From: Gammaproteobacteria bacterium
Lineage (GTDB): Bacteria > Pseudomonadota > Gammaproteobacteria > Ga0077536
Assembly (NCBI GenBank): GCA_021773835.1
Contig: JAJFJQ010000073.1
Span: 310,001 to 374,000 of the forward strand
DNA: 64,000 bases
Reading direction: 5' to 3'
Shown here: positions 28,011 through 37,137 of the stretch, one piece after another
Layout of the letters: every line of letters begins with the position of its first letter
Numbering within the stretch: position 1 is the stretch's first letter
The notes under the pieces: generated by a model
Database searches by the model: none
Seen by the model: the letters and a program-made list of their open reading frames with translations, nothing else
Told to the model about the DNA's origin: nothing
Made by a program: the position numbers and the translations under genes

Positions 28011-29192
28011 ATGGCCTTAAGAAAGAGGACTGTCCGACTTCTATCTGACTTTGCGGTGCATGCACTGCTTATATTTTCGTTTGGTACGGTTACTTCAAAT
28101 GTCCTAGCGGATGATTCGCTCGGCGTGGTTAACAAGGCGATCCGAATAGCAGCTGAACTCCTTCAGTCCGACAATTACTACGACAGAATTCTCGGCGCGG
28201 GCACGCTATCAGATATCGGTAATCAGACAGCCCTAGAAGTACTTGAAGAGTTTGCTACTGGCGGTGATATCGTCTATCAAAGATCCGCTATCGATACATT
28301 AATCGGCGTCCAGCACCCGAACGGGCTGGACTTAATCTACCGGCTCGCATCTGAAAACCAATCGTTCACCCAATTTCTAGTCCAGTCGTTAGCGACAAAT
28401 CCACGCGACGACATGAGTGAGTTTCTCCTTGGGGTTTTGCGGGAAGGTAGACCCGATGTGCAACGATATGCAATGCAAGCTTTAGTGCACATGAAGGACG
28501 CAGACAACGCCGTTCAAGTGGTCAATTCCGTTGTCGATTCCCCAGAATACGAAGCGACGACTAAGGCCTACGGCTATTATTTTCTGGCCGTTCGTGGGTA
28601 TGCTAATGAGGTCGAAGATAGAATGCTTAAGCTGGCGGCAGCAGGAGACCTCTATCAAAGAGAGGTTGTGGCCGTCGCGCTGAGGCATCTAGAAACGCCG
28701 CGTTCAAAAGAAGCGTTAGCTATACTCCAGAAATCGACCGATCCGCGTGTTTCACTCGCGGCACTGTCTAGTATTGCAGCACACGGTGATAAGAAACGTA
28801 TAGATGAACTAGTCGACGTCATTGCGCGGGGTAAGGAGTTGAATGCAGAAGTCGGTGCCAGTGCATTGCGCCGTCTCCCTGCAGAGCTTGCCCACCGATT
28901 GTCGTTAGAATTGTTTGCCCTAAAAATACGGCCAGTCCCGGGCGCGCGCTTGCTCGAGTCTTGGCGTGGGATCGATTGGGACCCAACGGATGTTTATACA
29001 TGGGGCCTGGCCCATGAGGATATCGACGTGAGATTGCAAACGTTGTGGCTCATTGGTCAGCGCCACGACCGCAGTAAACTCGAACTATTAGCTAAGTATC
29101 TCGACGATGATAATCCGCGGATCCGTGGCATGGCGGCGTGGGCTATCGTGCGCATCGCCCCAGAGGAATTCGTTCCCGGGACCAAGGTCTAG
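28011..29192 (+). CDS. Exported HEAT-repeat protein
   Basis: A 393-residue protein with an N-terminal signal sequence (basic MALRKRTVR, hydrophobic core about 14-31, possible cleavage near VLADDS) and then helical repeats of HEAT type, e.g. NYYDRILGAGTLSDIGNQTALEVLEEFA, PDVQRYAMQALVHMKD and NPRIRGMAAWAIVRIAPE. It is likely a periplasmic scaffold. It stands between the DUF1302 and DUF1329 genes, so it may belong to the same envelope module, but a terminator separates it from DUF1302. Confidence 0.78.
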   Translation: MALRKRTVRLLSDFAVHALLIFSFGTVTSNVLADDSLGVVNKAIRIAAELLQSDNYYDRILGAGTLSDIGNQTALEVLEEFATGGDIVYQRSAIDTLIGVQHPNGLDLIYRLASENQSFTQFLVQSLATNPRDDMSEFLLGVLREGRPDVQRYAMQALVHMKDADNAVQVVNSVVDSPEYEATTKAYGYYFLAVRGYANEVEDRMLKLAAAGDLYQREVVAVALRHLETPRSKEALAILQKSTDPRVSLAALSSIAAHGDKKRIDELVDVIARGKELNAEVGASALRRLPAELAHRLSLELFALKIRPVPGARLLESWRGIDWDPTDVYTWGLAHEDIDVRLQTLWLIGQRHDRSKLELLAKYLDDDNPRIRGMAAWAIVRIAPEEFVPGTKV

Positions 29193-29235
29193 ATGACTAT
29201 TTGGGTCGCTCCCAGCAATCGTTTAGACTTTGCTA

Positions 29236-29835
29236 ATGACCCCTGATGACGATATCGAAAATACCAGCGAATGGGAGATCATTCGCTCCGACGAACTGTA
29301 TAGCACGCCATATTTTCGATTTCGCCGAGACACCTGCGCTTTGCCTGACGAGCGGGTCATGCCGGCATACTATGTGTGGGAGATGGTGGATTGGGTCAAC
29401 GTCGTACCATTAACCGATGACGGTCACATTGTTCTAGTAAATCAATATCGCCATGCAGCTCAGCGGCGGTTCTACGAATTTCCCGGCGGCACCACCGAGC
29501 CGGACACGGACGAGTCCCCAGAGTACGCCGCCCGTCGCGAGCTACGGGAGGAAACCGGGTACGAACCGGGCGATCTAACCTATCTCGGCCACCACTACCC
29601 AAATCCGGGAATCCAGAACAACAAGATGCATGTTTACCTCGCGACTGGTTGCGTTCATGTTGGTGATCCGCGACTCGATACCTATGAAGATATTGAGGTC
29701 GAATCGGTGGAGATACAAGAATTCGTGCAGGCCGTGGAGCAAGGGCGGCCAATGCATTCTTTAATGATGGCCTCGTTAACGCTTGCATTGCCCGCCATCA
29801 AGAAGTTTTATTCGTTGTCATCGATGGCGCTCTAA
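29236..29835 (+). CDS. Nudix hydrolase, ADP-ribose pyrophosphatase-like
   Basis: A 199-residue Nudix protein. The Nudix box is visible as GGTT...DESPEYAARRELREETGY (about residues 83-109): the REL-REETGY half is canonical, while the G-to-E spacing is about three residues longer than the standard five. The N-terminal YSTPYFRFRRDTC and VNQYRHAAQRRFYEFPGG segments match ADP-ribose pyrophosphatases. ATG 29236 is preferred to the TTG two codons earlier. It lies 20 bases upstream of the DUF1329 gene. Confidence 0.88.
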   Translation: MTPDDDIENTSEWEIIRSDELYSTPYFRFRRDTCALPDERVMPAYYVWEMVDWVNVVPLTDDGHIVLVNQYRHAAQRRFYEFPGGTTEPDTDESPEYAARRELREETGYEPGDLTYLGHHYPNPGIQNNKMHVYLATGCVHVGDPRLDTYEDIEVESVEIQEFVQAVEQGRPMHSLMMASLTLALPAIKKFYSLSSMAL

Positions 29836-29855
29836 CGCTCTATAGGAATATTGTC

Positions 29856-31178
29856 ATGAACAATTCCACGTCGACAGGTATCCACACCCCTAAACCTACA
29901 ACCTGCGTGCAACTGGGTTTATACGTAGCGCTCTTGTTTCTCGTTGCTGCCGCAAGCGCCGACGAGTTCGACGTCGATCTAGCGGCCATACAAGAGGTCG
30001 CGCCGCCCACTGGCACCATAATTGGGACCGATAACGTGAAGGATTACATTGATGTTATCGATCCGGACCTCGCGTCTTTAATCGCACAAGGCTGGATAAC
30101 AATAACGGTAGGGGAACCGCTGTCGTTTCGCCCTCACGAGTCGTATATCACGGCAACCGCGCAGTACGGCGGACAGGCCGAATTGGGTAGTAATCCCGGC
30201 GAACTCCTCAACTATACGGCCGGCAGGCCGTTCCCTGGTATTCCGAGCCTCGATGATCCTCGCGCGGGGGATAAGCTTTCATGGAACATGCGCTATCCCT
30301 ATTCAGGCGATGGCGGCGAGATCCCGGAGATGTACTGGCACTACATCGATATGAGAAGCCAGGCGGAAGAGCGTGAACTAGAGTTTATTGCTAGCCAAAT
30401 GCGCTTTAAACATCGCCATGTGATCGACCCTATTCCCGAAGTGAAGAAGAATCCACACAACGTATACAACGCCATCACCTTGGAGGCACTGGACCCCGGT
30501 GATGTGGCCAAAACCAAGTTGCTGATTTTTCAAAACAGCGACGATACGAAAGAGGAACAGGGGTGGATGTATGTACCGTTACTGCGTCGGGTGCGCCGTG
30601 TTGCAACGACCGCCCGTACCGATTCGTTCCTCGGCAGCGACGTTATGATCGAGGACTTTCTCGGCTACAGCGGCCGGATCATGGATATGGAGTGGGAATT
30701 CAAGGGCGAGACGTATACGTTATTACCGATGTACGACCGTACGCAGATAGAGCAATCAGACCGCAAGGCGCGTAAATACGATTTCCATTTTGTTGGTTTT
30801 CATGGCCATTCTGGCTGCTTTCCGAATGTAACCTGGCAGTTGCGCAAAGCGTACATTCTGGTGGCGAGTCCCAAGCGTCCTAGTCATCCGATTGGACGGC
30901 GCTATTTTTATATCGACGCGCAAACGATGTTTCCGGTGTTCGGCAAGATCTACGATAAGGCCGATGTCTTATGGAAATATTTAATGGGCGGATTGGCACA
31001 TCCGGACACACATGTGAAGAACAACCAAGGATCTGGCGTACCCATGCTCGACAGCTCCATGGTGATCGATATTCAGAACATGCACTGCACGGCAATCCAG
31101 TTTTTGACCTTAACCAATTTGAAGAAAATAAAGCGCACCGAATTTCAACCGTCTGCATTGAACGTCGGCGCGCGCTAG
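29856..31178 (+). CDS. DUF1329 exported protein (LolA/LolB-like fold family)
   Basis: A 440-residue periplasmic or outer-membrane-associated protein with a signal peptide (LGLYVALLFLVAAASA, cleavage near ADEF). DUF1329 features: MRSQAEERELEFI, a WMYVPLLRRVRRVATTARTD segment (about residues 237-256), and the C-terminal block with RRYFYIDAQTMFPVFGKIYDKADVLWK. The family nearly always travels with DUF1302 and MMPL proteins; a lipoprotein-sorting or lipid-carrier role is inferred from the fold. Here it is separated from DUF1302 by HEAT and Nudix genes. Confidence 0.88.
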   Translation: MNNSTSTGIHTPKPTTCVQLGLYVALLFLVAAASADEFDVDLAAIQEVAPPTGTIIGTDNVKDYIDVIDPDLASLIAQGWITITVGEPLSFRPHESYITATAQYGGQAELGSNPGELLNYTAGRPFPGIPSLDDPRAGDKLSWNMRYPYSGDGGEIPEMYWHYIDMRSQAEERELEFIASQMRFKHRHVIDPIPEVKKNPHNVYNAITLEALDPGDVAKTKLLIFQNSDDTKEEQGWMYVPLLRRVRRVATTARTDSFLGSDVMIEDFLGYSGRIMDMEWEFKGETYTLLPMYDRTQIEQSDRKARKYDFHFVGFHGHSGCFPNVTWQLRKAYILVASPKRPSHPIGRRYFYIDAQTMFPVFGKIYDKADVLWKYLMGGLAHPDTHVKNNQGSGVPMLDSSMVIDIQNMHCTAIQFLTLTNLKKIKRTEFQPSALNVGAR

Positions 31179-31390
31179 CGGTAGCCACCGGCGCCTTTTT
31201 CGACGCAAGCGCCGATCGTGCTCGGTAACATGCTGTAGGCGAACGCCCGTCGCGCGAATTCCAGGTTCCAAGGGGATCCGCGTGCGCTGGTATATTTGTA
31301 CTGCTGCCGCAGCACCGAGCGCTTACCACAAAATGCCCCAATGTCCATCGACCAGCGGCCATCAGCTCCGCCGATTCGACTTAGCACCAC
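31175..31390 (-). CDS. Small uncharacterised ORF, possibly the 3' part of a broken gene
   Basis: A 71-residue frame from a GTG. It is open further upstream to about 31471 without an ATG, giving a longer stretch whose translation (TFTLTGERVVYYKVVLSRIG, then a WSMDIGAFCGKR region) looks protein-like. An ATG in another frame at about 31445 would read MLVAVNIYADR before a stop, so a frameshifted gene is possible. The stop shares the CTAG palindrome with the DUF1329 stop. No family recognised; it may be a chance frame. Confidence 0.3.
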   Translation of the reverse strand: MVLSRIGGADGRWSMDIGAFCGKRSVLRQQYKYTSARGSPWNLEFARRAFAYSMLPSTIGACVEKGAGGYR

Positions 31391-31501
31391 TTTGTAATAA
31401 ACTACCCGCTCACCGGTCAGCGTAAATGTTGACCGCGACGAGCATAACGCCCGGGCAACGTATCGGTTGCCTTAATTCAATTACATCGAGGCATCTAGAC
31501 T
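31391..31501. other. Spacer upstream of the HSL-type hydrolase
   Basis: With the small minus-strand frame above, this completes a 323-base stretch between the DUF1329 and HSL-type hydrolase genes that lacks a confident gene. The last 50 bases are AT-rich (CCTTAATTCAATTACATCGAGG) and could hold the hydrolase ribosome site (GAGG) and promoter. Nothing else was recognised. Confidence 0.35.
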
Positions 31502-32410
31502 ATGGCAAGTAAACAAGCGGACGCGATCAAGGTTCTCTATGGCAACTGGTTGGAGACGATGGGGGCGAACCCCGAGATGTCTCTTGACGAGACGCGTGCC
31601 ATGTTCGAGCAGTGGGGCGATATTACCGGTGAGCCGGGCGGCGTCGATTACATTGAAGAGGACTGTAACGGTGTTCCGTGTATGTGGGCTAACCCGAAGG
31701 GCGCAAAAGCGGACCGCGTCTTGATCTGTACCCATGGTGGGGGTTATGTCTGCGGGTCGATGTATACGCATCGAAAAATGTTTGGGCATTTGGCCAAGGC
31801 GATAGGCTGCCGGGCGCTGATCCTACATTATCGCCGCGCGCCGGAAGATACCCATCCAGCGCAAGTCGAAGATGCGGTCACCGTCTATCGCTGGCTGCTC
31901 GATCAAGGCATCAAGCCGGAACATATCGCGACCACTGGCGACTCTGCCGGCGGTGCGCTATGCACGACCATGTTGATAGCGATCCGGGATCAAGGGTTGC
32001 CGGTGCCTGCGGCTGGTATGCCGATGTCGCCGTATTACGATATGGAGTTCACTGGGGAGTCGATGCAGACCAAGGCCGACGTCGACTGTCTAGTTAGCAA
32101 AGAGATTGCACAAACCATGGCTGCTACCTTCTTGGGCGATGCGTCGCCAAAGGATCCGTTGGCCAATCCATTTTATGCAGACCTGACGGGCTTGCCGCCG
32201 CTTTATATCCAGGTTGGGGGGGATGAAACCCTGCTTGACGATTCCGTGCGCTTCGAGGCCAAAGCAAAGGCGGCTGGGGTCGAGGTGAAAATGGATATCT
32301 ACCCGGAGATGCAACACGTATTTCAGTTCATGGCTGGTATGGCGCCAGAGGCGGACGAGGCGATCGCCCAAATGGCAAGCTGGTTGCGTCCGAAAATTGG
32401 TTTGGCGTAA
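31502..32410 (+). CDS. Alpha/beta hydrolase, hormone-sensitive-lipase (HSL) family esterase
   Basis: A 302-residue carboxylesterase of bacterial family IV. It has the oxyanion-hole motif HGGGYVCGS (about residues 78-86), the nucleophile elbow GDSAGGA (about 148-154), the acid region VGGDETLLDDS and the catalytic His in PEMQHVFQFM near residue 282. It has no signal peptide, so it is cytoplasmic. It would open an ester or lactone. A terminator follows, so it is probably monocistronic. Confidence 0.92.
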   Translation: MASKQADAIKVLYGNWLETMGANPEMSLDETRAMFEQWGDITGEPGGVDYIEEDCNGVPCMWANPKGAKADRVLICTHGGGYVCGSMYTHRKMFGHLAKAIGCRALILHYRRAPEDTHPAQVEDAVTVYRWLLDQGIKPEHIATTGDSAGGALCTTMLIAIRDQGLPVPAAGMPMSPYYDMEFTGESMQTKADVDCLVSKEIAQTMAATFLGDASPKDPLANPFYADLTGLPPLYIQVGGDETLLDDSVRFEAKAKAAGVEVKMDIYPEMQHVFQFMAGMAPEADEAIAQMASWLRPKIGLA

Positions 32411-32427
32411 CTCAGACGGCTAAGACC

Positions 32428-32463
32428 ATCACAGTCCGCATCTGCGGGCTGTGATCTATTTTT
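32428..32463 (+). terminator. Rho-independent terminator after the HSL-type hydrolase
   Basis: ATCACAGTCCGCA (32428-32440) pairs with TGCGGGCTGTGAT (32443-32455), with one G-T wobble, and is followed by CTATTTTT. It also covers the upstream alternative start of the SDR frame, which supports a later SDR start. Confidence 0.82.
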
Positions 32464-32525
32464 CGCACCGCCTTACGCGAAAATTCTTTGGTGCTCAATT
32501 TTACATAGTGGTGGATCTAGCCTCG

Positions 32526-33308
32526 ATGAGTGAACTAAATGCATTTGTTAGCGATCTTTTTAGTCTTGAGAGTAGGCGGGTGTTGCTGACTGGTGCGTCC
32601 AGTGGTCTTGGCAGACAATTCGCGCCAACACTCGCGCGTGCTGGTGCGCACGTGGTGCTGGCTTCGCGAAGTGTCGATAAAATGCGCGAGGTTGCAAAAA
32701 ACATCGAGGGATTCGGCGGAAGCTGCGAGGTCGTGGCGCTGGATGTGCGATCTCGTGATGCGATCCGTGCATGCATCGAAGCACTCGAATCGACGGCACC
32801 GCTAGATGTGTTGATCAACAATGCGGGCATCGCGGTGGTGAAGGCGCCGCAAGATTTGACCGATGACGATTGGGATGCGGTATACGAAACGAACCTACGC
32901 GGGGCCTGGGTACTTGCGCAGGAACTCATTAAACGGCGGCTCGGCGACGGACGCGAATGCAGTATCGTCAATATTGCCTCCGTACTCGGACTACGTGGCA
33001 TCGGGCACGTCGCACCCTATGCCGCCGCAAAGGCCGGTTTGATGAATGTTGGGCGCGATTTATCGACCGATTTGGCTAAGCAGGGGATCCGTATCAATGC
33101 CATCGCTCCCGGTTATATTGAGACAGAAATGAACCAAGATTGGCTGAAAACCGAAGGTGGAGAACGCCTGCGTAAAAAGATCCCGGCACGGCGCTTTGGG
33201 CAATCCCGCGACCTTGATGGTGCGCTGCTATATCTGGCGTCGAATGCGTCTCGGTATACGAATGGCACCGTACTGACGATAGATGGCGGCTTTTCAGCGG
33301 CGCTTTGA
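32526..33308 (+). CDS. Short-chain dehydrogenase/reductase (SDR)
   Basis: Classical 260-residue SDR: cofactor motif TGASSGLG (about residues 22-29), NNAGIA (about 99-104), catalytic Ser in NIASVLG and Y-x3-K in YAAAK (about 160-164), then the IAPGYIETEMN block and C-terminal LTIDGGFSAAL. It probably oxidises or reduces a hydroxyacyl or ring alcohol in the surrounding CoA pathway. The frame is open to 32451, but that part lies in a terminator; ATG 32526 gives the normal length. Confidence 0.92.
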   Translation: MSELNAFVSDLFSLESRRVLLTGASSGLGRQFAPTLARAGAHVVLASRSVDKMREVAKNIEGFGGSCEVVALDVRSRDAIRACIEALESTAPLDVLINNAGIAVVKAPQDLTDDDWDAVYETNLRGAWVLAQELIKRRLGDGRECSIVNIASVLGLRGIGHVAPYAAAKAGLMNVGRDLSTDLAKQGIRINAIAPGYIETEMNQDWLKTEGGERLRKKIPARRFGQSRDLDGALLYLASNASRYTNGTVLTIDGGFSAAL

Positions 33309-33335
33309 GTTGTCAGCGGCTGAATAGTCTAGGCG

Positions 33336-34358
33336 CTAGGCCGCCCACATCGTTAAACGCCAATCAAGAACCTTTTGCTCCTTAAGGTCTTCAGTTCCAT
33401 CTTCGGCTCTGGCGGCAAAAGACTCCACATGTAGATCAACGAGCTCGCCCCCAATTGCGACCGCGCGCTTGTCGATCACTTTGAATTGCGTCCGAATCAA
33501 ATCCTCTTCAACAACGGGCCCTGTGTGATCACAACCCGACCAGCCGACCACCGTTATCATCGATGGCACGGCACGGGTTACCTGAGCGAGTGCAAGCGAT
33601 ATGGTATGGCCGCCATAGACTAGGCGTTTACCAAAATAACTTTTTGTTGCATCGGTATGGGTATAGGCCAAATTTAAGGTCAGGCGCACGAGTTCCGGCG
33701 CACAGGTAATGGTGTCCCGTGGAACGATGGACACTTCATCACCGACTTCCAGCTGAATTGGCTTAAGGCCGGTTACCTTCGACTCGAGTGGTGCCAAGTT
33801 CCAATTTGTCGGCAAGGCCTTGTGCATATCGTTCTCGGTGATTTCTGCCCCGATCGTCGCGAAATCATCATCATGCCCGGTCGTCGCTTCCGGGTCGCGG
33901 CAGGCTATCATCGGGCACCGCCAGTACTGCATCACGACGTCGTTGTCTTGATCCGTAGTAACCATCTCTAAGGCGACCATCCCCGTCGCCGCACGGCCTG
34001 GTTTCGGTCGGTTTTGTTTCAAGCCAACGACTTTAGTCGTAGTGCTGAGCGTGTCTCCAAGGTAGACGGGCTTACGAAGAATTAGTCCGCGATAGAACAA
34101 ATTCCCCTTGACGTGCTGCGAGGGATAAGTCGTTTGGCCGTTTACGACATTAATCACTAAATGCGGGTGTGCGACCGGTGCGTCGTTGCCGGTTATCTGA
34201 CGCGAAAGGTGATGGTCGAGTGGCAGCCGCATACGGTCGGCAGTAACTGCTTGGTACAGGGCGGCGTAGCCATCAGTTAAGGTAACCGAAGGGGCGGAGA
34301 ACTGTTGGCCGATGGTGAAGTCTTCGAAACAAGGTCCGTCAATCTCGATCTTTGCCAT
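33336..34358 (-). CDS. Double-hotdog MaoC-family hydratase, mesaconyl-CoA hydratase-like
   Basis: A 340-residue protein with two hotdog domains. The N-terminal half resembles mesaconyl-CoA (2-methylfumaryl-CoA) hydratases from memory: FEDFTIGQQF, LTDGYAALYQAVTADR, then GDTLSTTTKVVGLKQNRP (about residues 104-121). The second domain has RLTLNLAYTHTDATKSYFGKRLVYGGHTISLALAQ, the usual MaoC H-dyad region. A general 2-enoyl-CoA hydratase role is safe; the specific substrate is inferred. It is last in a four-gene unit with the CoA-transferase, ALDH and acyl-CoA dehydrogenase genes. ATG 34358 gives the family N-terminus. Confidence 0.8.
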   Translation of the reverse strand: MAKIEIDGPCFEDFTIGQQFSAPSVTLTDGYAALYQAVTADRMRLPLDHHLSRQITGNDAPVAHPHLVINVVNGQTTYPSQHVKGNLFYRGLILRKPVYLGDTLSTTTKVVGLKQNRPKPGRAATGMVALEMVTTDQDNDVVMQYWRCPMIACRDPEATTGHDDDFATIGAEITENDMHKALPTNWNLAPLESKVTGLKPIQLEVGDEVSIVPRDTITCAPELVRLTLNLAYTHTDATKSYFGKRLVYGGHTISLALAQVTRAVPSMITVVGWSGCDHTGPVVEEDLIRTQFKVIDKRAVAIGGELVDLHVESFAARAEDGTEDLKEQKVLDWRLTMWAA

Positions 34359-34488
34359 TGTATTGGTAATCCACAGGTTGTGCGCAGGGAACAATCGCGC
34401 ATTGATATGGGTTATGAGTTGTCGAGGTAGTCGTTGCTACGCGTAAGATGATTCAGCAACGCGTTGCCTTTTGAGTCGCGCGGCCGAG

Positions 34489-35610
34489 TCAATCATCGTC
34501 CGTAGCCAGAAACTCCGCGCGAAGCCTGTCGGTATGCTCACCAAGTTCAGGTATTGCGCGTGCCTCGGTTTCGGCATCACACACACGACGGACAAAAGTA
34601 GCAGTATTGTCGCCAGAGACCACTTGTTTCGTTTTCAATGCCGGGTGTTCCCAAACATCGTGGCAGTTGTTGAGGTTGCCGTAGGCGATGCCGCCGGCTT
34701 CCATCTTCTGCGCGATTTCGGCTCGCGTGAATTGTTTGGTGAAATTCTCGATCTCTACCGTTAACTCGACTCTATTGTCGACGCGTAACACGTTGGTTGT
34801 GAAGCGCGGGTCTTCGGCCAAGTCAGGCCGGTCCAGCACCTTCTTGCAAAGGTCTTGCCATTCACCCTGGTGTTGGACGGCGATAATGAATGGTCCGTCG
34901 GCCGCTTGATGCACGCCGTAAGGTGCTATTTGTGAATGGTCCAGCCCGGTACCCGACAATAGCCGGTCACCATACTTGTAAACCACCAGCGGCACGCTCA
35001 TCCACTCGGTCATTACGTCGAATAAGGACACGTCCAAATGGGCACCCTTTCCGCTGTGTTTGCGTTCCAGCAATGCGCGTAAGATTTCACTATAGGCGGT
35101 CAATCCAGTCGATATATCGCATACTGAAATACCGACGCGTGCGGGTTCGTCAGGTGCCCCGGTGATTGAGCATAGTCCTGTTTCGCCTTGTACCAGAAAG
35201 TCGTATGCCTTTTTCTGCGCGTACTCACCCTCGCTGCCGTAGCCAGAAATGCTGCACATAATCAGCGTTGGATTTGACTTGATTAAATCCGAATAGCCGA
35301 AGCCTAGCGCGTCTACCGCGCCGGGGCGCAAATTTTGAATAAACACATCTGCTTTTGCCACAATGGCCGCCAACAAGAGTCGGTCTTCATCGTTTTTGGC
35401 ATCCAACAACAACGACTCTTTGCCATTGTTGAGCCAGACGAAATAGGCGCTCTCACCGTTGACGATAGTGTCATAGTGCCGTGCGAAATCGCCGCCGGGA
35501 CGTTCGACTTTAATAACACGCGCACCTGCTTCCGCTAGCAGACGGGTACAGTAAGGTGCGGCAACGGCCTGTTCTAGGCTGACGACGAGGGTGTCGGATA
35601 GTGCGCCCAT
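34489..35610 (-). CDS. Family III (CaiB/BaiF) CoA-transferase
   Basis: A 373-residue CoA-transferase that would move CoA between acids. Fold features: VVSLEQAVAAPYCTRLLAEAGARVIKVERPGGDFARHYD, NNGKESLLLDAKN, FIQNLRPGAVDALGFGYSDL, ISGYGSEGEYAQKKAYDFLVQ with the catalytic Asp in AYDFL (about residue 156), and GKGAHLDVSLFD. The start is 10 bases after the ALDH stop, so they are co-transcribed. Donor and acceptor are unknown; the acceptor may be the acid made by the ALDH. Confidence 0.9.
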   Translation of the reverse strand: MGALSDTLVVSLEQAVAAPYCTRLLAEAGARVIKVERPGGDFARHYDTIVNGESAYFVWLNNGKESLLLDAKNDEDRLLLAAIVAKADVFIQNLRPGAVDALGFGYSDLIKSNPTLIMCSISGYGSEGEYAQKKAYDFLVQGETGLCSITGAPDEPARVGISVCDISTGLTAYSEILRALLERKHSGKGAHLDVSLFDVMTEWMSVPLVVYKYGDRLLSGTGLDHSQIAPYGVHQAADGPFIIAVQHQGEWQDLCKKVLDRPDLAEDPRFTTNVLRVDNRVELTVEIENFTKQFTRAEIAQKMEAGGIAYGNLNNCHDVWEHPALKTKQVVSGDNTATFVRRVCDAETEARAIPELGEHTDRLRAEFLATDDD

Positions 35611-35620
35611 GGATACCTTG

Positions 35621-37114
35621 TCAGCGCATTACAAAGGGGTTAGGAACGTCACTTGCAGTCGAGATCCAAACACTTTTCGTTTGTAAATACTCGCGAATGG
35701 CCTCGATACCGTTTTCGCGACCTAATCCACTCTGCTTGTAACCGCCAAACGGCGACATGAAACTCACCGCGCGGTAGGTGTTGACCCAGACGGTACCGGC
35801 ACGGATTGCATTCGATACTTTTATTGCTCGTTTTATCGACTGCGTCCAAACGCCGGCGGCGAGCCCAAACGCAATATCATTGGCGATAGCGATGGCCTCG
35901 TCGTCTTCGTCGAAGCGGATAATTGACAACACAGGCCCAAACACCTCTTCTTGGGCGATGCGCATGTTATTTGTCACGCCGCCAAATATTGTCGGTTCAA
36001 TAAAATATTGACTGTCGCCACACTCGGGCCGGTCGGTTGCTGGGCCACCACCGAGGAGCACCTCGGCGCCTTCATCTTTGGCAACTTGAACGTACTGTAG
36101 GATCTTCTCGTATTGAGGCGGTGTTGTAACCGGACCGACTTGGGTGTCCCGCTGCATCGGATCGCCCATCTTCGCGGTAGCGGCGAAATCGACCAACTTG
36201 CGGACAAATTCGTCGTAGATGCCGTTTTGTACGAGTAACCGTGAGCCGGCGATACAGGTTTGACCGGTTGCGGCGAAGATGCCGGAGATTGCACCCTTCA
36301 CGGCGTCGTCCAGATCAGCGTCGTCGAAAATGATATTTGGCGATTTCCCACCGAGTTCCAGCGTACACTTTTTGAGGCCGGCTGCCGCGGATTGGTAAAC
36401 GCGCGCGCCACTATCGGAGCCGCCGGTGAATGCCACCTTCGCAACTTTTGGATGTTCGACCAACGCAGCGCCAACTTCTGCGCCGTAGCCGGTTACAACA
36501 TTGACTACCCCAGGCGGAAATCCAGCCTCGGCGAAGAGTTCGACGAAGCGCAACGTTGAGGTTGAGGTAAACTCCGACGGCTTGATGACGACCGTGTTGC
36601 CGGCTGCCAGTGCTGGGGCTAGCTTGAAGGTAAGCAGCATCAAAGGTGAGTTCCAGGGGGTTATGGCAACGACAACCCCAAGTGGTTCTTGGCGCGTATA
36701 ATTGAAGATATCCGGCTTGTCGATCGGCAAAACAGACCCCTCGATCTTGTCCGCAAGCCCACCAAAGTAGTAATACCATTGTGGGATGTAGCCACACTGC
36801 GGTCCCATCTCGCTGATTAACTTACCGTTGTCGCGGACTTCATATTCGGCCAGCTCATCGGCGTGCTCGGCCAGAAGATCACCGAAGCGACGGAGTAGGG
36901 CGCCGCGTTGGGTAGCGCTCATTGCCGGCCACTCACCAGTCGTAAACGCACCGTAGGCCGCTTCTATCGCGTCGTTGGCATCGGCTTCATTACAGCGGGC
37001 AACTTCTGCCCAAACCTTTGATGTATAGGGATTTACCGTTTCGAAATAGGTATTGGTTCGTGGTGGCACGGAAGCCCCATTGATATAGGCATTGAATTTT
37101 GGCAGGTCGGCCAT
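35621..37114 (-). CDS. NAD(P)-dependent aldehyde dehydrogenase
   Basis: A 497-residue ALDH superfamily enzyme. It has ITPWNSPLMLLTFKLAPALAAGNTVVIKPSE, the catalytic Glu in LELGGKSPN (about residue 260) and the nucleophilic Cys in ATGQTCIAGSR (about residue 294), then EEVFGPVLS and the C-terminal FGGYKQSGLGRENG. The open frame runs a few codons further; ATG 37114 has a GGAG ribosome site and starts a normal N-terminus. It would oxidise an aldehyde to the acid, which the adjacent CoA-transferase could activate. Confidence 0.92.
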   Translation of the reverse strand: MADLPKFNAYINGASVPPRTNTYFETVNPYTSKVWAEVARCNEADANDAIEAAYGAFTTGEWPAMSATQRGALLRRFGDLLAEHADELAEYEVRDNGKLISEMGPQCGYIPQWYYYFGGLADKIEGSVLPIDKPDIFNYTRQEPLGVVVAITPWNSPLMLLTFKLAPALAAGNTVVIKPSEFTSTSTLRFVELFAEAGFPPGVVNVVTGYGAEVGAALVEHPKVAKVAFTGGSDSGARVYQSAAAGLKKCTLELGGKSPNIIFDDADLDDAVKGAISGIFAATGQTCIAGSRLLVQNGIYDEFVRKLVDFAATAKMGDPMQRDTQVGPVTTPPQYEKILQYVQVAKDEGAEVLLGGGPATDRPECGDSQYFIEPTIFGGVTNNMRIAQEEVFGPVLSIIRFDEDDEAIAIANDIAFGLAAGVWTQSIKRAIKVSNAIRAGTVWVNTYRAVSFMSPFGGYKQSGLGRENGIEAIREYLQTKSVWISTASDVPNPFVMR

Positions 37115-37137
37115 CGGTAGCTGCTCCGGGTAGGTAA

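Noticed and set aside
32451-32525. Upstream start of the SDR frame
   Set aside because: It begins inside a terminator stem and adds residues absent from SDR proteins.
34489-35610. Calling this CoA-transferase a 2-methylfumaryl-CoA isomerase because of the adjacent Mcd-like hydratase
   Set aside because: Its sequence has the ordinary CaiB/BaiF pattern; the Mct-like sequence features are in the 50613-51824 protein instead.
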